The notes: generated by a model not told the origin, from the sequence alone. A DNA stretch of 64,000 bases from Geodermatophilus amargosae (GCF_900116515.1 NZ_FPBA01000005.1:248001-312000); one strand, 5' to 3'. Shown: positions 24,179 through 33,304, counted from the stretch's first letter. Numbers and translations are program-made.

Positions 24179-25639
24179 TCAGCCGGCCGCGCGTACCACC
24201 CGGTCGGGCCGGACGACGGCGAAGCGTGCCCCCGCCTCCCTCAACCAGCAGGTCAGCGCGCCGTCGACGTCCTCCACCTCGGTGCGCCGCCCGCCGGTGG
24301 TCACGGCGACGCACCCCGGTCCCGCCGACGCCACGACCGCGGTGCCCGAGCCGAGGACGTCGTCGATCCGGCACTCCTGCCCGCCGGCACGGACCCGGGC
24401 ACGCGGCACGAGCGTCCCGGCCAGCCGGCGCCCGGCCCTGCCGCGCCGGTCGACCAGCGGCCCGGGGCGCAGCGGCGGCGTCCGGCTCTCGGTGGCGTAG
24501 GCGGCCAGCGCCGGGACCCGCGCGACGGCGGTGAGCGCCGCCCGGCGCACCGGCACCGCGCCGGCTCCCCCGCCGGTCATCAGCCGCCCGACCAGGGCCG
24601 CGAGCCGGACCAGCGCCCGGGCGTGCGGGCCCCGCTCGGCCCCGTGGGTGTCGAGGAGGTCCTCGCCGGCCGCGCCGGTCACGACGGCGGCGACCTTCCA
24701 GGCGAGCTGGTGCACGTCGCGCAGACCCAGTGCCAGGCCCTGCCCGACGAACGGCGGGGTGAGGTGGGCGGCGTCGCCGGCCACCAGCACCCGGCCACGC
24801 CGCCAGCGGTCGGTCACCTGCGCGCGGTGCACGTACTCGGCCGCGCGGACGACCTCGGCGTCCTGCGCCCCGAACGGCGCCAGCAGCTCGGTCAGCGCCG
24901 GGCCGGTCAGGTCCGCGGCGTCCTCCCCCGTCCGCAGCCGCGTCTCGAAGCGGTACCGGTCGCCGCTGACCGGCATGAACGTCGCCGCGCGGTCCGGGTC
25001 GCACACCTGGTGCACGCCGGGCCAGACCGGCAGCGGGACCCGCGTGCGCAGGTCGACCACGAGCCACCGGTCGGGCCGGCCGAGGTCGCGCATGCGCGCG
25101 CCGATCAGGCCGCGCACGGTGCTGTTCGCCCCGTCGCAGCCGAGGACGGCCGAGGCGACGACGTCGCGGCGGCGCCCGGTGGCCCGCTCGACCACCGTCA
25201 CCGTGACGGACCGGTCCGCGTCCGCCAGTCCCACGATCTCCTCGCCCCCGCACACCTCGATGCCCGGGGTGCGGTCGATCGCGGCACGCAGCAGCCGCTC
25301 GAGGTCGGGCTGGTGGAACATCGACGCCTGCGGCCAGCCGTGCCGCCCGGCGCCCCCGGTGCGGCGGAACTCGGCGAGGGTGCGGTGCCGCGCGTCGAGC
25401 AGCCGCAGCCCCGCCATGGGCCGGCTCACCGCGAGGAACTCCTCGACGACGCCGGCGTCGGCCAGCGCCCGCAGCGCCTCGTCGTCGAGGTGCACCGCCC
25501 GCGGCAGCCCGGAGGGGTGCGGCCGCCGGTCGAGCAGGAGCACGGGCAGCCCGCGCCGGGCGAGGAGCAGCGCGGCGGTCGCGCCGACGGGTCCGGCGCC
25601 GACCACCACCACCGGGGGGACCACCGGCTGCGACGACAC
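24179..25639 (-). CDS. FAD-dependent monooxygenase (MhpA/PheA aromatic hydroxylase type)
   Basis: A 486-residue group A flavoprotein hydroxylase. The FAD dinucleotide fold GAGPVG is at 14-19, the second FAD motif GDAAHLTPPFVGQGLALGLRD is near residues 275-295, and a C-terminal thioredoxin-like region follows, as in phenol or 3-(3-hydroxyphenyl)propionate hydroxylases. NADPH is used to hydroxylate aromatic rings. No ring-cleavage gene adjoins it, so it may act on an imported or secondary-metabolite aromatic. GTG 25639 fits the N-terminus; the longer frame upstream looks non-coding. Confidence 0.83.
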   Translation of the reverse strand: MSSQPVVPPVVVVGAGPVGATAALLLARRGLPVLLLDRRPHPSGLPRAVHLDDEALRALADAGVVEEFLAVSRPMAGLRLLDARHRTLAEFRRTGGAGRHGWPQASMFHQPDLERLLRAAIDRTPGIEVCGGEEIVGLADADRSVTVTVVERATGRRRDVVASAVLGCDGANSTVRGLIGARMRDLGRPDRWLVVDLRTRVPLPVWPGVHQVCDPDRAATFMPVSGDRYRFETRLRTGEDAADLTGPALTELLAPFGAQDAEVVRAAEYVHRAQVTDRWRRGRVLVAGDAAHLTPPFVGQGLALGLRDVHQLAWKVAAVVTGAAGEDLLDTHGAERGPHARALVRLAALVGRLMTGGGAGAVPVRRAALTAVARVPALAAYATESRTPPLRPGPLVDRRGRAGRRLAGTLVPRARVRAGGQECRIDDVLGSGTAVVASAGPGCVAVTTGGRRTEVEDVDGALTCWLREAGARFAVVRPDRVVRAAG

Positions 25640-25692
25640 GCCGTCCAGTGTCGCCGACCGCCGCCGTCCGCGACTGGCATCGTGGTCCCGCC

Positions 25693-26493
25693 ATGCCATC
25701 GACCGACGCGGCACCCGCCGACACCGCACCCTCCGACGCCGCACCCTCCGAGTGGCACCGGTACGGCCGGACGGGCGGGGGCCGCTGGCGCACGCTCGTC
25801 AGCGGCCTGGGGCAGACGCTGGTCACCGCCGGCGTCGTGCTGCTGCTGTTCGTCGTCTACGAGCTGTGGATCACCGACCTGTCCAGCGCCCGCGACCAGG
25901 ACCGGCTCGCCGACCGACTGGAGACGGAGTGGTCCGCGCAGCAGCCGGCCGCCGGCGTCCCGACGTCGCCCGCCGAGGTGCCGGTCGGGCAGCCGTTCGC
26001 CGTCCTGCACGTGCCGCGGCTGGGCGAGGACTGGTCGCGCGTCGTCCTCGAGGGGACCAGTGAGGAACAGCTGTCGCAGGGCCCGGGCCACTACGCCGGG
26101 ACGGCGATGCCCGGCCAGCAGGGCAACGTCGCCCTCGCCGGGCACCGGGTGGGCCGCGGCTCGCCCTTCCTGGACCTGGACCGGATGCAGCCCGGTGACC
26201 CGATCGTCGTCGAGGTGGCCGACGGGTGGTTCACCTACCGCGTGCTCGCCGACGGCCAGGACCCCCACGGCGTCCCCGGCCGGCAGATCGTGTCGCCGGC
26301 CGACGTCGAGGTCATCGCACCGACGCCCGGCGGCGCCGCCGACGCCGCGCCCACCGGCGCCTACCTGACGCTCACCACCTGCCACCCGCGGTACTCGGCG
26401 CGGCAGCGGCTGGTCGTGCACGCCGTCCTCGACGGCCCGGGCGTTCCCCGCGCGCAGGCACCCGACGGGCCGCCGGCCCTGACCGAGGGCTGA
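25693..26493 (+). CDS. srtE: class E sortase
   Basis: A 266-residue transpeptidase anchored by one N-terminal membrane helix (about 38-60), with the sortase barrel outside. Catalytic residues are His151 (ALAGHR), Cys230 and Arg239 (TLTTCHPRYSARQR), the class E pattern known from Streptomyces and Corynebacterium. Class E enzymes prefer LAxTG sorting signals. No LAxTG protein is found in this window, so substrates lie elsewhere. It is followed by a small membrane protein 12 bases downstream. Confidence 0.9.
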   Translation: MPSTDAAPADTAPSDAAPSEWHRYGRTGGGRWRTLVSGLGQTLVTAGVVLLLFVVYELWITDLSSARDQDRLADRLETEWSAQQPAAGVPTSPAEVPVGQPFAVLHVPRLGEDWSRVVLEGTSEEQLSQGPGHYAGTAMPGQQGNVALAGHRVGRGSPFLDLDRMQPGDPIVVEVADGWFTYRVLADGQDPHGVPGRQIVSPADVEVIAPTPGGAADAAPTGAYLTLTTCHPRYSARQRLVVHAVLDGPGVPRAQAPDGPPALTEG

Positions 26494-26504
26494 GGAGGGA
26501 CCGC

Positions 26505-26666
26505 GTGTACCGGTGGATCTGGCGGCGCCTGCCCGGGGGGACGGTGACCCGCTCGGGGTTGTCGCTGCTGCTCGCGCTGGCCGTGGCCGCGCTGCTGCTG
26601 TTCGTCGTCTTCCCCTGGGTGGAACCGCACCTCCCCTTCACCGCGGTGACCGTCGACGGGCGGTGA
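26505..26666 (+). CDS. small one-helix membrane protein downstream of sortase
   Basis: A 53-residue protein beginning VYRWIWRRLPGGTV, with one hydrophobic helix (LSLLLALAVAALLLFVVFPWV). GAGGAGGGA lies just upstream of GTG 26505. This short partner, starting with an aromatic/basic stretch, is commonly annotated downstream of class E sortases in actinobacteria and may help place or regulate the enzyme. No experimentally known function is available. Confidence 0.75.
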   Translation: MYRWIWRRLPGGTVTRSGLSLLLALAVAALLLFVVFPWVEPHLPFTAVTVDGR

Positions 26667-26807
26667 CGTCACGGCGCGTTGCACACCGTTGCGGTCCCTT
26701 GACGGCACCCCGTGCCGCACTGAGTCTGTGGCCCGGCGCACACTCCAGGGGAGAGTGCGTACCAGGCTGCCCGCCAGAGTCGGCGGGCTGGACCGAGAGG
26801 ACACCGG

Positions 26808-27935
26808 GTGAAGACCAAGGGCGCGATCCTGTGGGGCGTTGGCGAGGAGTGGTCGATCGAGGAGATCGAGCTGGGTGACCCGAAGGAGGGCGAGGTCCAG
26901 GTCCAGGTGGCCGCCTCCGGGCTGTGCCACAGCGACGAGCACCTCGTCACCGGCGGCACGCCGGTCGCCTTCTACCCGGTGATCGGCGGGCACGAGGGTT
27001 CCGGCGTCGTCACCAAGGTCGGTCCGGGCGTCACGGGGCTGCAGGAGGGCGACCACGTCGTCACCGCGTTCATCCCCGCCTGCGGGCAGTGCCCGCCGTG
27101 TTCGAAGGGGATGCAGAACCTCTGCGACCTCGGGGCCAGCCTGCTGGCCGGCACGTCGATCTCCGACGGCAGCTACCGCATCCAGGCCCGCGGCCAGGAC
27201 GTCATCCCCATGTGCCTGCTGGGCACGTTCTCGCCCTACATCACGGTGCACCAGGCGTCGGTCGTGAAGATCGAGCCGGACATCCCGCTGGAGATCGCCG
27301 CGCTGGTCGGCTGCGGCGTCACCACCGGCTGGGGCTCGGCCACCAAGGTCGCCGACGTCCGGCCCGGGGAGAACGTCGTCGTGATGGGCGCCGGCGGCGT
27401 CGGCATGAACGCCGTCCAGGGCGCCGCGGCGGCCGGGGCCAAGCGGGTCATGGTCATCGACCCGGTGGCGCGCAAGCGCGAGTGGGCGATGGAGATGGGC
27501 GCCACGCACGTCTTCGAGTCGGCCGAGGAGGCCACCGAGAAGGTCAACGAGCTGACCTGGGGCCGGATGGCCGAGAAGACGATCATCACCGTCGGCGACA
27601 TCCAGGGCGAGGACATCCAGGCCGCGCTCACCCTGACCGGCAAGGGCGGCCGCGCCGTCGTCACCGGCATGGGCAACGCCGCCAACACCGACGTCAAGCT
27701 CAGCCTCTTCGAGCTCACGCTGCTGCAGAAGGACCTGCAGGGCGCGATCTTCGGCGGCCTGGCCCCGCGGGCGGCGATCCCCGAGCTGCTCGCCCTCTAC
27801 CAGGAGGGCCAGCTCAAGCTCGACGAGCTCGCCACCACGAAGTACAAGCTCGAGGACATCAACCAGGGCTACCAGGACATGCGCGACGGCAAGAACATCC
27901 GCGGGATGGTCATCTACTCCGACTCCGACCGCTGA
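26808..27935 (+). CDS. NDMA-dependent (mycofactocin-type) alcohol dehydrogenase
   Basis: A 375-residue zinc alcohol dehydrogenase of the NDMA-dependent family (TIGR03989 type). Its NAD is not exchanged, and mycofactocin takes the electrons; NDMA replaces it in vitro. Catalytic zinc ligands C40, H62 and E63, and structural zinc Cys C92, C95, C98 and C106, are present. The nucleotide motif GAGGVG is at 194-199. GTG 26808 is preceded by GAGAGGACACCGG. The convergent acyl-CoA synthetase is separated by a strong hairpin. Presence of mftA-F in the window makes the cofactor assignment strong. Confidence 0.9.
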   Translation: MKTKGAILWGVGEEWSIEEIELGDPKEGEVQVQVAASGLCHSDEHLVTGGTPVAFYPVIGGHEGSGVVTKVGPGVTGLQEGDHVVTAFIPACGQCPPCSKGMQNLCDLGASLLAGTSISDGSYRIQARGQDVIPMCLLGTFSPYITVHQASVVKIEPDIPLEIAALVGCGVTTGWGSATKVADVRPGENVVVMGAGGVGMNAVQGAAAAGAKRVMVIDPVARKREWAMEMGATHVFESAEEATEKVNELTWGRMAEKTIITVGDIQGEDIQAALTLTGKGGRAVVTGMGNAANTDVKLSLFELTLLQKDLQGAIFGGLAPRAAIPELLALYQEGQLKLDELATTKYKLEDINQGYQDMRDGKNIRGMVIYSDSDR

Positions 27936-27940
27936 CCCGT

Positions 27941-27979
27941 TCCCCGTGCCCGCCGGCGCTCGGCCGGCGGGCACGGGGA
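27941..27979. terminator. 16-bp-stem hairpin between alcohol dehydrogenase and acyl-CoA synthetase
   Basis: The perfect stem TCCCCGTGCCCGCCGG (27941-27956) pairs with CCGGCGGGCACGGGGA (27964-27979) with a 7-base loop. It occupies almost the whole gap between the two stop codons, so it is a two-way terminator. Confidence 0.85.
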
Positions 27980-27981
27980 CG

Positions 27982-29676
27982 TCAGCTGCCGCGCAGCTCC
28001 GGGAAGTCGGTGTCGGCCCAGTCGGTGCCGGTGCCCCGCGGGGCGGCCTGCTCCTCGCGCTGCCGCAGCTCGACCCGGCGGATCTTGCCCGAGATGGTCT
28101 TGGGCAGCTCCGCGAACTCCACCCGCCGTACCCGCAGGAAGGGCGCCAGCCGCTCGCGCGCGTGCCGCAGCACCGCCAGCGCCGTCTCCGGCCCCGGCTC
28201 CCAGCCCGGTGCCAGCGTCACGTAGGCCTTGGGCACCGCCAGCCGCACCGGGTCGGGCACCGGGACGACGGCGGCCTCCACGACCGCCGGGTGCTCGATG
28301 AGCACGCTCTCCAGCTCGAACGGGCTGATCTTGTAGTCGCTGGCCTTGAACACGTCGTCGGTGCGCCCGACGTACGTGATGTAGCCGTCGGCGTCCCGGG
28401 TCGCGACGTCGCCGGTGTGGTAGTACCCGCCGGCCATCGCCTCGGCCGCCCGCTCGGGGTCGCCCTGGTAGCCGGTCATCAGGCTCACCGGCCGCTGCGA
28501 GAGGTCCAGGCAGATCTCGCCGTCGTCGCCCTGCTCGCCGGTGACCGGGTCGACCAGCACCACCGGCACGCCCGGCAGCGGCCGGCCCATCGAGCCCGGC
28601 CGCACCTCGGCACCGGGCGGGTTGCCCACCGACGCCGTCGTCTCGGTCTGGCCGTAGCCGTCGCGCAGGGTCAGCCCCCACTGCCGGCGGACCTGCTCGA
28701 TGACCTCGGGGTTGAGCGGCTCGCCGGCGGCCAGCACCTCCCGCAGCTGCCCCGGCCCGCCGGACAGGTCGGCCTGGATGAGCATCCGCCACACCGTGGG
28801 CGGAGCACAGAAGGTGGTGATGCCGGCGTCGCGGATGCGGCCGAGCAGCACCGCGGGGTCGAAGCGCCGGTAGTCGAGCAGGTGGACGGTCGCCTCGGCC
28901 GCCCACGGGGCGAAGAAGCAGCTCCACGCGTGCTTGGCCCAGCCCGGGGAGCTGATGTTGAGGTGCCGGTCGCCGGGCTGCAGGCCCTGCCAGTACATCG
29001 TCGACAGGTGGCCGACCGGGTAGCTGACCTGGGTGTGCTCGACCAGCTTGGGCCGGCTGGTGGTGCCGCTGGTGAAGTACAGGAGCAGCGGGTCGCCCGG
29101 CCCCGTCCCGGGGGAGCCCAGCGGCCGGTCGGGAGCGCCGGCCGCGTCGGCGTAGGGCGCCCAGCCGGGGGCCTCGCCGCCCACGGCGATCCGTCCGTAG
29201 TCGCCGGGGACGTCGGCGTACTTCGCGGTCTCGGCGACGTCGGCGAGCACGTGCCGGGCGCCGGTGCGGCCGATGCGGTCGGCGAGGTCCGCGGGCGGCA
29301 GGGCCGTCGTGGTCGGCATGATCACCGCGCCGAGCTTCATGACGGCGAGCATCGACTCCCACAGCTCGACCCGGTTGCCGAGCATGAGGACGACGCGGTC
29401 ACCGCGCTGCACACCCCGCTCGCGCAGCCACGCGGCCACCTGGTCCGAGCGGCGGGCGAGCCCGTCGAAGGTCCAGCTGCCCTCGCTGCCGTCGTCCTGC
29501 GCGATCACCAGCCCGGGCCGCTCGACGCCCCGGGCGATCTCGTCGAACCAGTCGACCGCCCAGTTGAACGGCCCGTCGATCGCCGGCCAGCGGAACTCCG
29601 CGGCGGCCCGGTCGGGGTCCCCGCGCAGGGCGAGCAGCTGGTCGCGGGCGGCGCGGTAGGCGGTCGTGGCGGACAC
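27982..29676 (-). CDS. acyl-CoA synthetase (medium-chain/aryl acid type)
   Basis: A 564-residue adenylate-forming ligase (ANL family, MbcS/AcsM-like). The P-loop TSGTTSRPK is at 202-210, A5 DGYGQTETT and A7 HTGD motifs are present, and the C-terminal catalytic Lys is in PKTISGKIRR. It makes acyl-CoA from a medium-chain, branched or aryl carboxylic acid with ATP and CoA. It converges with the mycofactocin-type alcohol dehydrogenase, fitting a route from alcohol to acyl-CoA. ATG/GTG at 29676 is the usual start. Confidence 0.85.
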   Translation of the reverse strand: MSATTAYRAARDQLLALRGDPDRAAAEFRWPAIDGPFNWAVDWFDEIARGVERPGLVIAQDDGSEGSWTFDGLARRSDQVAAWLRERGVQRGDRVVLMLGNRVELWESMLAVMKLGAVIMPTTTALPPADLADRIGRTGARHVLADVAETAKYADVPGDYGRIAVGGEAPGWAPYADAAGAPDRPLGSPGTGPGDPLLLYFTSGTTSRPKLVEHTQVSYPVGHLSTMYWQGLQPGDRHLNISSPGWAKHAWSCFFAPWAAEATVHLLDYRRFDPAVLLGRIRDAGITTFCAPPTVWRMLIQADLSGGPGQLREVLAAGEPLNPEVIEQVRRQWGLTLRDGYGQTETTASVGNPPGAEVRPGSMGRPLPGVPVVLVDPVTGEQGDDGEICLDLSQRPVSLMTGYQGDPERAAEAMAGGYYHTGDVATRDADGYITYVGRTDDVFKASDYKISPFELESVLIEHPAVVEAAVVPVPDPVRLAVPKAYVTLAPGWEPGPETALAVLRHARERLAPFLRVRRVEFAELPKTISGKIRRVELRQREEQAAPRGTGTDWADTDFPELRGS

Positions 29677-29733
29677 GGGCGGCTCCTCGGTCGTGGGTCG
29701 TGTGCTCCGGCACGGTCGGCCGGCTGTGTGGTG

Positions 29734-30765
29734 TCAGCGGACGGCGCGGGTCAGCGCCTCCCGGGCGTCGTCGGCGAGGCGGCGCACCTGCTCGCCGGCG
29801 GGCAGCGGCTCGACCAGCCGGTGCCCCTGCCCGGCCCACAGGTTGATCGCGTCGGCGTCCCCGGCCGACCGGGCGGCGGCGCGCAGCGGCGTCGTCAGGT
29901 GGTGGACCTGCGGATAGGCGGCCGGAGCGGTCGGGCCGTGCTCGGCGAGGAAGCGGTTGACCAGGCCGCGGGCGCGGCGGCCGCTGAACGCCCGGGTCAG
30001 CGCCGTCTCCCCGCCCGCGGCCAGCGCCGCGCGGTGCACCGGGCTCGTGCCGGCCTCGGGGCAGCCGAGGAACGCCGTCCCGAGCTGCGCCGCCTCCGCC
30101 CCGGCCACCAGCACCGCGGCCACCGAGGCGCCGTCCACGACCCCGCCGGCGGCGACCAGCGGCAGGTCCACGGCCCGGGCGGCGAGGCGCAGCAGCACGA
30201 GCAGCCCGTACTCGCCCACGCCGTCCTCGTCGCGGAGGCCGCCCCGGTGACCGCCGGCCTCGACGCCCTGGACGACGAGCGCGTCCGCGCCGGTCCCGGC
30301 GGCGGCGACCGCCTCCTCGGGCGTGGTCACGGTGACCAGCACGGTGGTGCCGGCGTCGTGCAGCGCCGAGACGACGTCCGGCCGCGGCAGGCCGAAGGTG
30401 AACGACACGACGGGCACCCGCTCCTCGGCGAGGACGGCGACCTTCGCCTCCCACGCGTCGTCGTCCGCGCGCGGCTCCCCGAGCTCCACGCCCCACCGCT
30501 CGGCCTCGGCCCGCAGCTGCCCGGCGTAGCGGCGCACCGCCTCGTCGTCGCCGGGCGGCCCCGGCAGGAAGACGTTGACGCCGAAGCGCTCCCCGGTCAG
30601 CTCCCGGGTCGCGCGGACCTCCTCCCGCACGGCCTGCGGTGTCCGGTAGCCGGCGGCGAGGAAGCCCAGGCCGCCGGCCGCGGAGACCGCCGCGGCCAGC
30701 GCCGGCGTGGACGGCCCACCTGCCATGGGCGCCTGCACGATCGGCGTGTGGAGTCCCAGCACCAT
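29734..30765 (-). CDS. nitronate monooxygenase/2-nitropropane dioxygenase-like FMN protein
   Basis: A 343-residue TIM-barrel flavoprotein of the NMO class. The FMN and substrate motifs are visible: PIVQAPMAGGPSTPALAAAVSAAGGLGFLAAGY at the N-terminus, VVQGVEAGGHRG (about 188-199), and LVAAGGVVDGASVAAVLVAGAEAAQLGTAFL at the phosphate site. ATG 30765 fits family starts; the longer upstream reading is unlikely. It is the second gene of a set running acyl-CoA synthetase side by side but without overlap. It is not MftD: the FMN-binding alpha-hydroxy acid dehydrogenase signature is absent. Confidence 0.83.
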   Translation of the reverse strand: MVLGLHTPIVQAPMAGGPSTPALAAAVSAAGGLGFLAAGYRTPQAVREEVRATRELTGERFGVNVFLPGPPGDDEAVRRYAGQLRAEAERWGVELGEPRADDDAWEAKVAVLAEERVPVVSFTFGLPRPDVVSALHDAGTTVLVTVTTPEEAVAAAGTGADALVVQGVEAGGHRGGLRDEDGVGEYGLLVLLRLAARAVDLPLVAAGGVVDGASVAAVLVAGAEAAQLGTAFLGCPEAGTSPVHRAALAAGGETALTRAFSGRRARGLVNRFLAEHGPTAPAAYPQVHHLTTPLRAAARSAGDADAINLWAGQGHRLVEPLPAGEQVRRLADDAREALTRAVR

Positions 30766-30793
30766 GCGGCCACCCTGCCCCACGGCCGGGGGC

Positions 30794-31645
30794 TCAGCCC
30801 AGCAGGCGGGTGAGGGCGGGGCCGAGGTCGCGCAGCGTGCGCACCATCTGCGCCGTCCCCCCGCCGCGGGCGGCCAGGGCGCGGGCCACCTCCTCCGCCT
30901 CGGGGGTGGGCAGCGGGCAGAGCACGTCCAGCCGGTCGATCCCGGCCAGCGCGGTCTCGGGCGGGTCGCCGGTGGTGTGCAGGCAGTCCGAGAGCAGCAC
31001 GACCACCCGCTCGTCGGCCACCTCGGACGCCAGCTGCAGCCGCGCGGCCCGCAGCGCGGCGGCGAGGTCGGTCGTCCCGTGCCCGCGCAGGCCGATCAGG
31101 TGCGTCACGACGTCCTCGGCGGCGCGTCGCTGACCCGGCCGCTGCACGACGTCGACCTCCCGGCCGAAGGTGAGCAGGCTGGTGCGCAGCTTCTCGTCGC
31201 CGGTGAGGACGACGCCGGCCGCGGCCACCGCCGCGATCGCCACGCCCAGGCCGGTCATCGACCCCGACGTGTCGACGGCGAGGCACACCGTGCGGCGGTG
31301 ACCGGTCCACCGGCGCGTCACCAGGTCTCCCTCGGCCAGCGGCGTCCCGAGGTCCCAGCGGTCCAGCGTGCGGTCGAGGTCCAGGTCGCCGTCGCCGCGC
31401 CGGTCGGGCACCAGCCGCCGCGTGCCGCGCGTCCGCGCGCGTCCCACCCGGCCCACCTGCACGAACACCCGCGTGGCGAGCCGCTGGGCCGCCATCCGCA
31501 GCTCGCGGTCGGTGGCCGCGGCGAGGTCGGTGAGCAGCGCGGCCGCGGCGTCGGCGTCCTCGGCCATCAGCGCGGCGAAGGCCTCCTTGTCGAGCTCGCC
31601 GACCTCCGGGCTGACCTCCTCGAAGGAGTCGTGCCGGGCGGCCAT
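30794..31645 (-). CDS. VWA-domain (CoxE-like) protein of the first MoxR/VWA pair
   Basis: A 283-residue protein from ATG 31645. The MIDAS metal site DTSGSM is at 125-130, with the later MIDAS elements Thr (GHGTTDLA) and Asp (LLSDCLHTT). Such VWA proteins act with MoxR AAA+ ATPases in metal-cofactor insertion or activation of enzymes. The frame stays open and coding-like for 44 codons upstream, reaching the stop of the preceding moxR gene without any start codon (see 31646-31777). GGCGGGAG touches the ATG, an unusually short spacing. The true N-terminus is therefore uncertain. Confidence 0.75.
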   Translation of the reverse strand: MAARHDSFEEVSPEVGELDKEAFAALMAEDADAAAALLTDLAAATDRELRMAAQRLATRVFVQVGRVGRARTRGTRRLVPDRRGDGDLDLDRTLDRWDLGTPLAEGDLVTRRWTGHRRTVCLAVDTSGSMTGLGVAIAAVAAAGVVLTGDEKLRTSLLTFGREVDVVQRPGQRRAAEDVVTHLIGLRGHGTTDLAAALRAARLQLASEVADERVVVLLSDCLHTTGDPPETALAGIDRLDVLCPLPTPEAEEVARALAARGGGTAQMVRTLRDLGPALTRLLG

Positions 31646-31777
31646 CTCCCGCCGGCCGGTCTGCCGGCGCCGGCCGGCGCCCGAGCGGTCGCGGCGTGGC
31701 GAGGACGGGGCGTCGGTGCCCGCCGGGGACTCCGGCGGGCCTCCACCTCCGCCCTCGCCGGCCTCGCCGGGGGTCCT
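31646..31777 (-). other. in-frame, start-less spacer between MoxR and VWA genes
   Basis: Directly after the moxR TGA (31780-31778) the same frame runs on for 44 codons to the VWA ATG. It has mostly G/C third positions and reads RTPGEAGEGGGGGPPESPA, then APSSPRRDRSGAGRRRQTGRREM. No ATG, GTG, TTG or CTG occurs in it. It also contains a hairpin CCCGCCGG/CCGGCGGG (31719-31726 and 31732-31739). The C-terminal half looks like a VWA-protein N-terminus, so readthrough, a sequencing error, or a noncanonical start should be considered. Confidence 0.5.
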
Positions 31778-32665
31778 TCAAGGGTCGGCGGACTCGTCCT
31801 GCGGGGGCGGCCCGTCCGCCGGCCACACCTCGTCGAGGAGGTCGTCGATGACCGCCTCGGGCGTGCGCTCGACGCCGTCGGCGACGCGGATCCGTCCCGA
31901 CAGCGCGGCGTACGCGGCGTCGCGCGCGGTCTCCCGGGCACCCTCGGCGCCGAGGCCGGACTGCCCGCGGACGTCGAGCAGCCCCCCGAGCAGCAGCACG
32001 AGGTCGGTGGCGCCGCGCACCGACGAGCCCATCCGGACGTCGCGGTGCTCGCGGGTGGCGCGCACCAGCCGGACGGCCAGACCGACGAGCGCCGGGGGCG
32101 CCCCCGTGACGGCGGTGACGATGGCCCGCTCGGCGTCGGCGTCCTGGTAGCCGAGGACGACGCGGCACATCCGGTCGGCGATCGCCTGACCGACGCGCGC
32201 GGTGCCGATGGCGTCGAAGGGGTTCATCGCGGCGATCAGCCGGAAGCCGGCGGCGGCCCGCACGTGCCCGAGCCGCGGGACGGTGATCTCGCCCTCGGTG
32301 AGCACGGTGATGAGGACGTTGAGCGTCTCCTCGGGGATGCGGTTGAGCTCCTCGAGGTAGAGCAGCCCGTGCCCGCGCATGGCCGTGAGCAGCGGCCCGT
32401 CGGTGAAGCTGCCGGGCACGTAGCCCTCCGCGAGGACGGCGGCCGGGTCGTACTGGCCGATCAGCCGGGCCGGCGTGAGCTCGGCGTTGCCCTCGACGAA
32501 GACGACCTCCTGGCCGTCCTCCGCGGCGACCGAGCGCAGCAGCGTGGACTTGCCGGTGCCCGGCGGCCCCTCGAGGACGACGTGCCGGTTGGTCCGGAGC
32601 GCGACGGTGAGCACCTCGCGCTCGCGGCGCAGCCCGATGACCGGGTGCGGCACGGTCGGCGTCAC
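31778..32665 (-). CDS. MoxR-family AAA+ ATPase (first pair)
   Basis: A 295-residue AAA+ ATPase. Walker A is GPPGTGKS (33-40), Walker B LLYLEELN (101-108), followed by sensor I (LIAAMNPFDAIG) and arginine-finger positions. MoxR proteins drive maturation of metal enzymes together with VWA partners. Here GTG 32665 is preceded by GAGAGGAG. It differs from the second MoxR (35629-36546) in sequence and loop lengths, so it probably serves a different target. The VWA gene lies 132 bases downstream. Confidence 0.88.
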   Translation of the reverse strand: MTPTVPHPVIGLRREREVLTVALRTNRHVVLEGPPGTGKSTLLRSVAAEDGQEVVFVEGNAELTPARLIGQYDPAAVLAEGYVPGSFTDGPLLTAMRGHGLLYLEELNRIPEETLNVLITVLTEGEITVPRLGHVRAAAGFRLIAAMNPFDAIGTARVGQAIADRMCRVVLGYQDADAERAIVTAVTGAPPALVGLAVRLVRATREHRDVRMGSSVRGATDLVLLLGGLLDVRGQSGLGAEGARETARDAAYAALSGRIRVADGVERTPEAVIDDLLDEVWPADGPPPQDESADP

Positions 32666-32704
32666 GAGGCTCCTCTCGCAGGTCCGGGGCGGATGTGACG
32701 CAGG

Positions 32705-33304
32705 CTACGGGGCCGCGGGACCCGGCCGGGGACGGGGCAGCAGCCGGTGGGGCTCCCCCGCGCGGGCGGCGTCGAGCGGGACGGCGCTGGGGAGGACGGC
32801 GGGGCCGAGCCGCAGCACGCCGTCGGACAGCGGCGCGCAGCGCACTCCCCCGCGCCCGCGCATGCCCCGGTGCGCGCCGGGTGCGAGGACGGTGTCCAGC
32901 CAGGCGCAGGGGTTGGCCGGACGCCCGCCCCGCAGGACGACGACGCCCTCCCCGCAGTCCAGCGCGAACTCCTCGCCGCGCAGCGCCTCCACCTCGGCGC
33001 CGCGCAGGACGACGTTGCGGCGGGTCAGCAGCGCGTCGAGCGGGACGGTGCCCAGCTCGGCGGCCAGCGCCTCCACCGACTCGACGGCGAGCACCGTGAC
33101 GGCGGCGTCGCGGTGCGCGGCCCGGCCGGCGTAGCGGTCACCGACGATGCCGTGCCCCGCGCGGACCTCGACCCGGTCGACCCGGTCGCCGTCCTGGGCC
33201 GGCACGACGCCGCGCGGCCGCCCGTCGTAGCGGTGCACCGGCGAGACGAGCAGCCCCACGACCTCGACGTCGTAGCGGTGCGTCAGAGCGGCAGAAATGG
33301 CCAT
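32705..33304 (-). CDS. MOSC domain protein
   Basis: A 199-residue single-domain MOSC protein (molybdenum cofactor sulfurase C-terminal domain), related to bacterial sulfur-carrier YiiM-like and mARC-like proteins. The HGIVGDRYAG segment (about 51-60) and conserved Cys133 in NPCAWLD mark the fold; that Cys can carry persulfide sulfur. Its proximity to XdhC and the cox maturation genes makes a role in the sulfuration or detoxification of molybdenum cofactor plausible. ATG 33304 sits inside a dispersed palindrome; GTG 33259, just before VGLLVSPVHR, is an alternative start. Confidence 0.8.
   Translation of the reverse strand: MAISAALTHRYDVEVVGLLVSPVHRYDGRPRGVVPAQDGDRVDRVEVRAGHGIVGDRYAGRAAHRDAAVTVLAVESVEALAAELGTVPLDALLTRRNVVLRGAEVEALRGEEFALDCGEGVVVLRGGRPANPCAWLDTVLAPGAHRGMRGRGGVRCAPLSDGVLRLGPAVLPSAVPLDAARAGEPHRLLPRPRPGPAAP

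Noticed and set aside
29734..30765. Missing MftD enzyme
   Set aside because: This FMN barrel has the nitronate monooxygenase signatures and not those of the lactate dehydrogenase-like MftD family.
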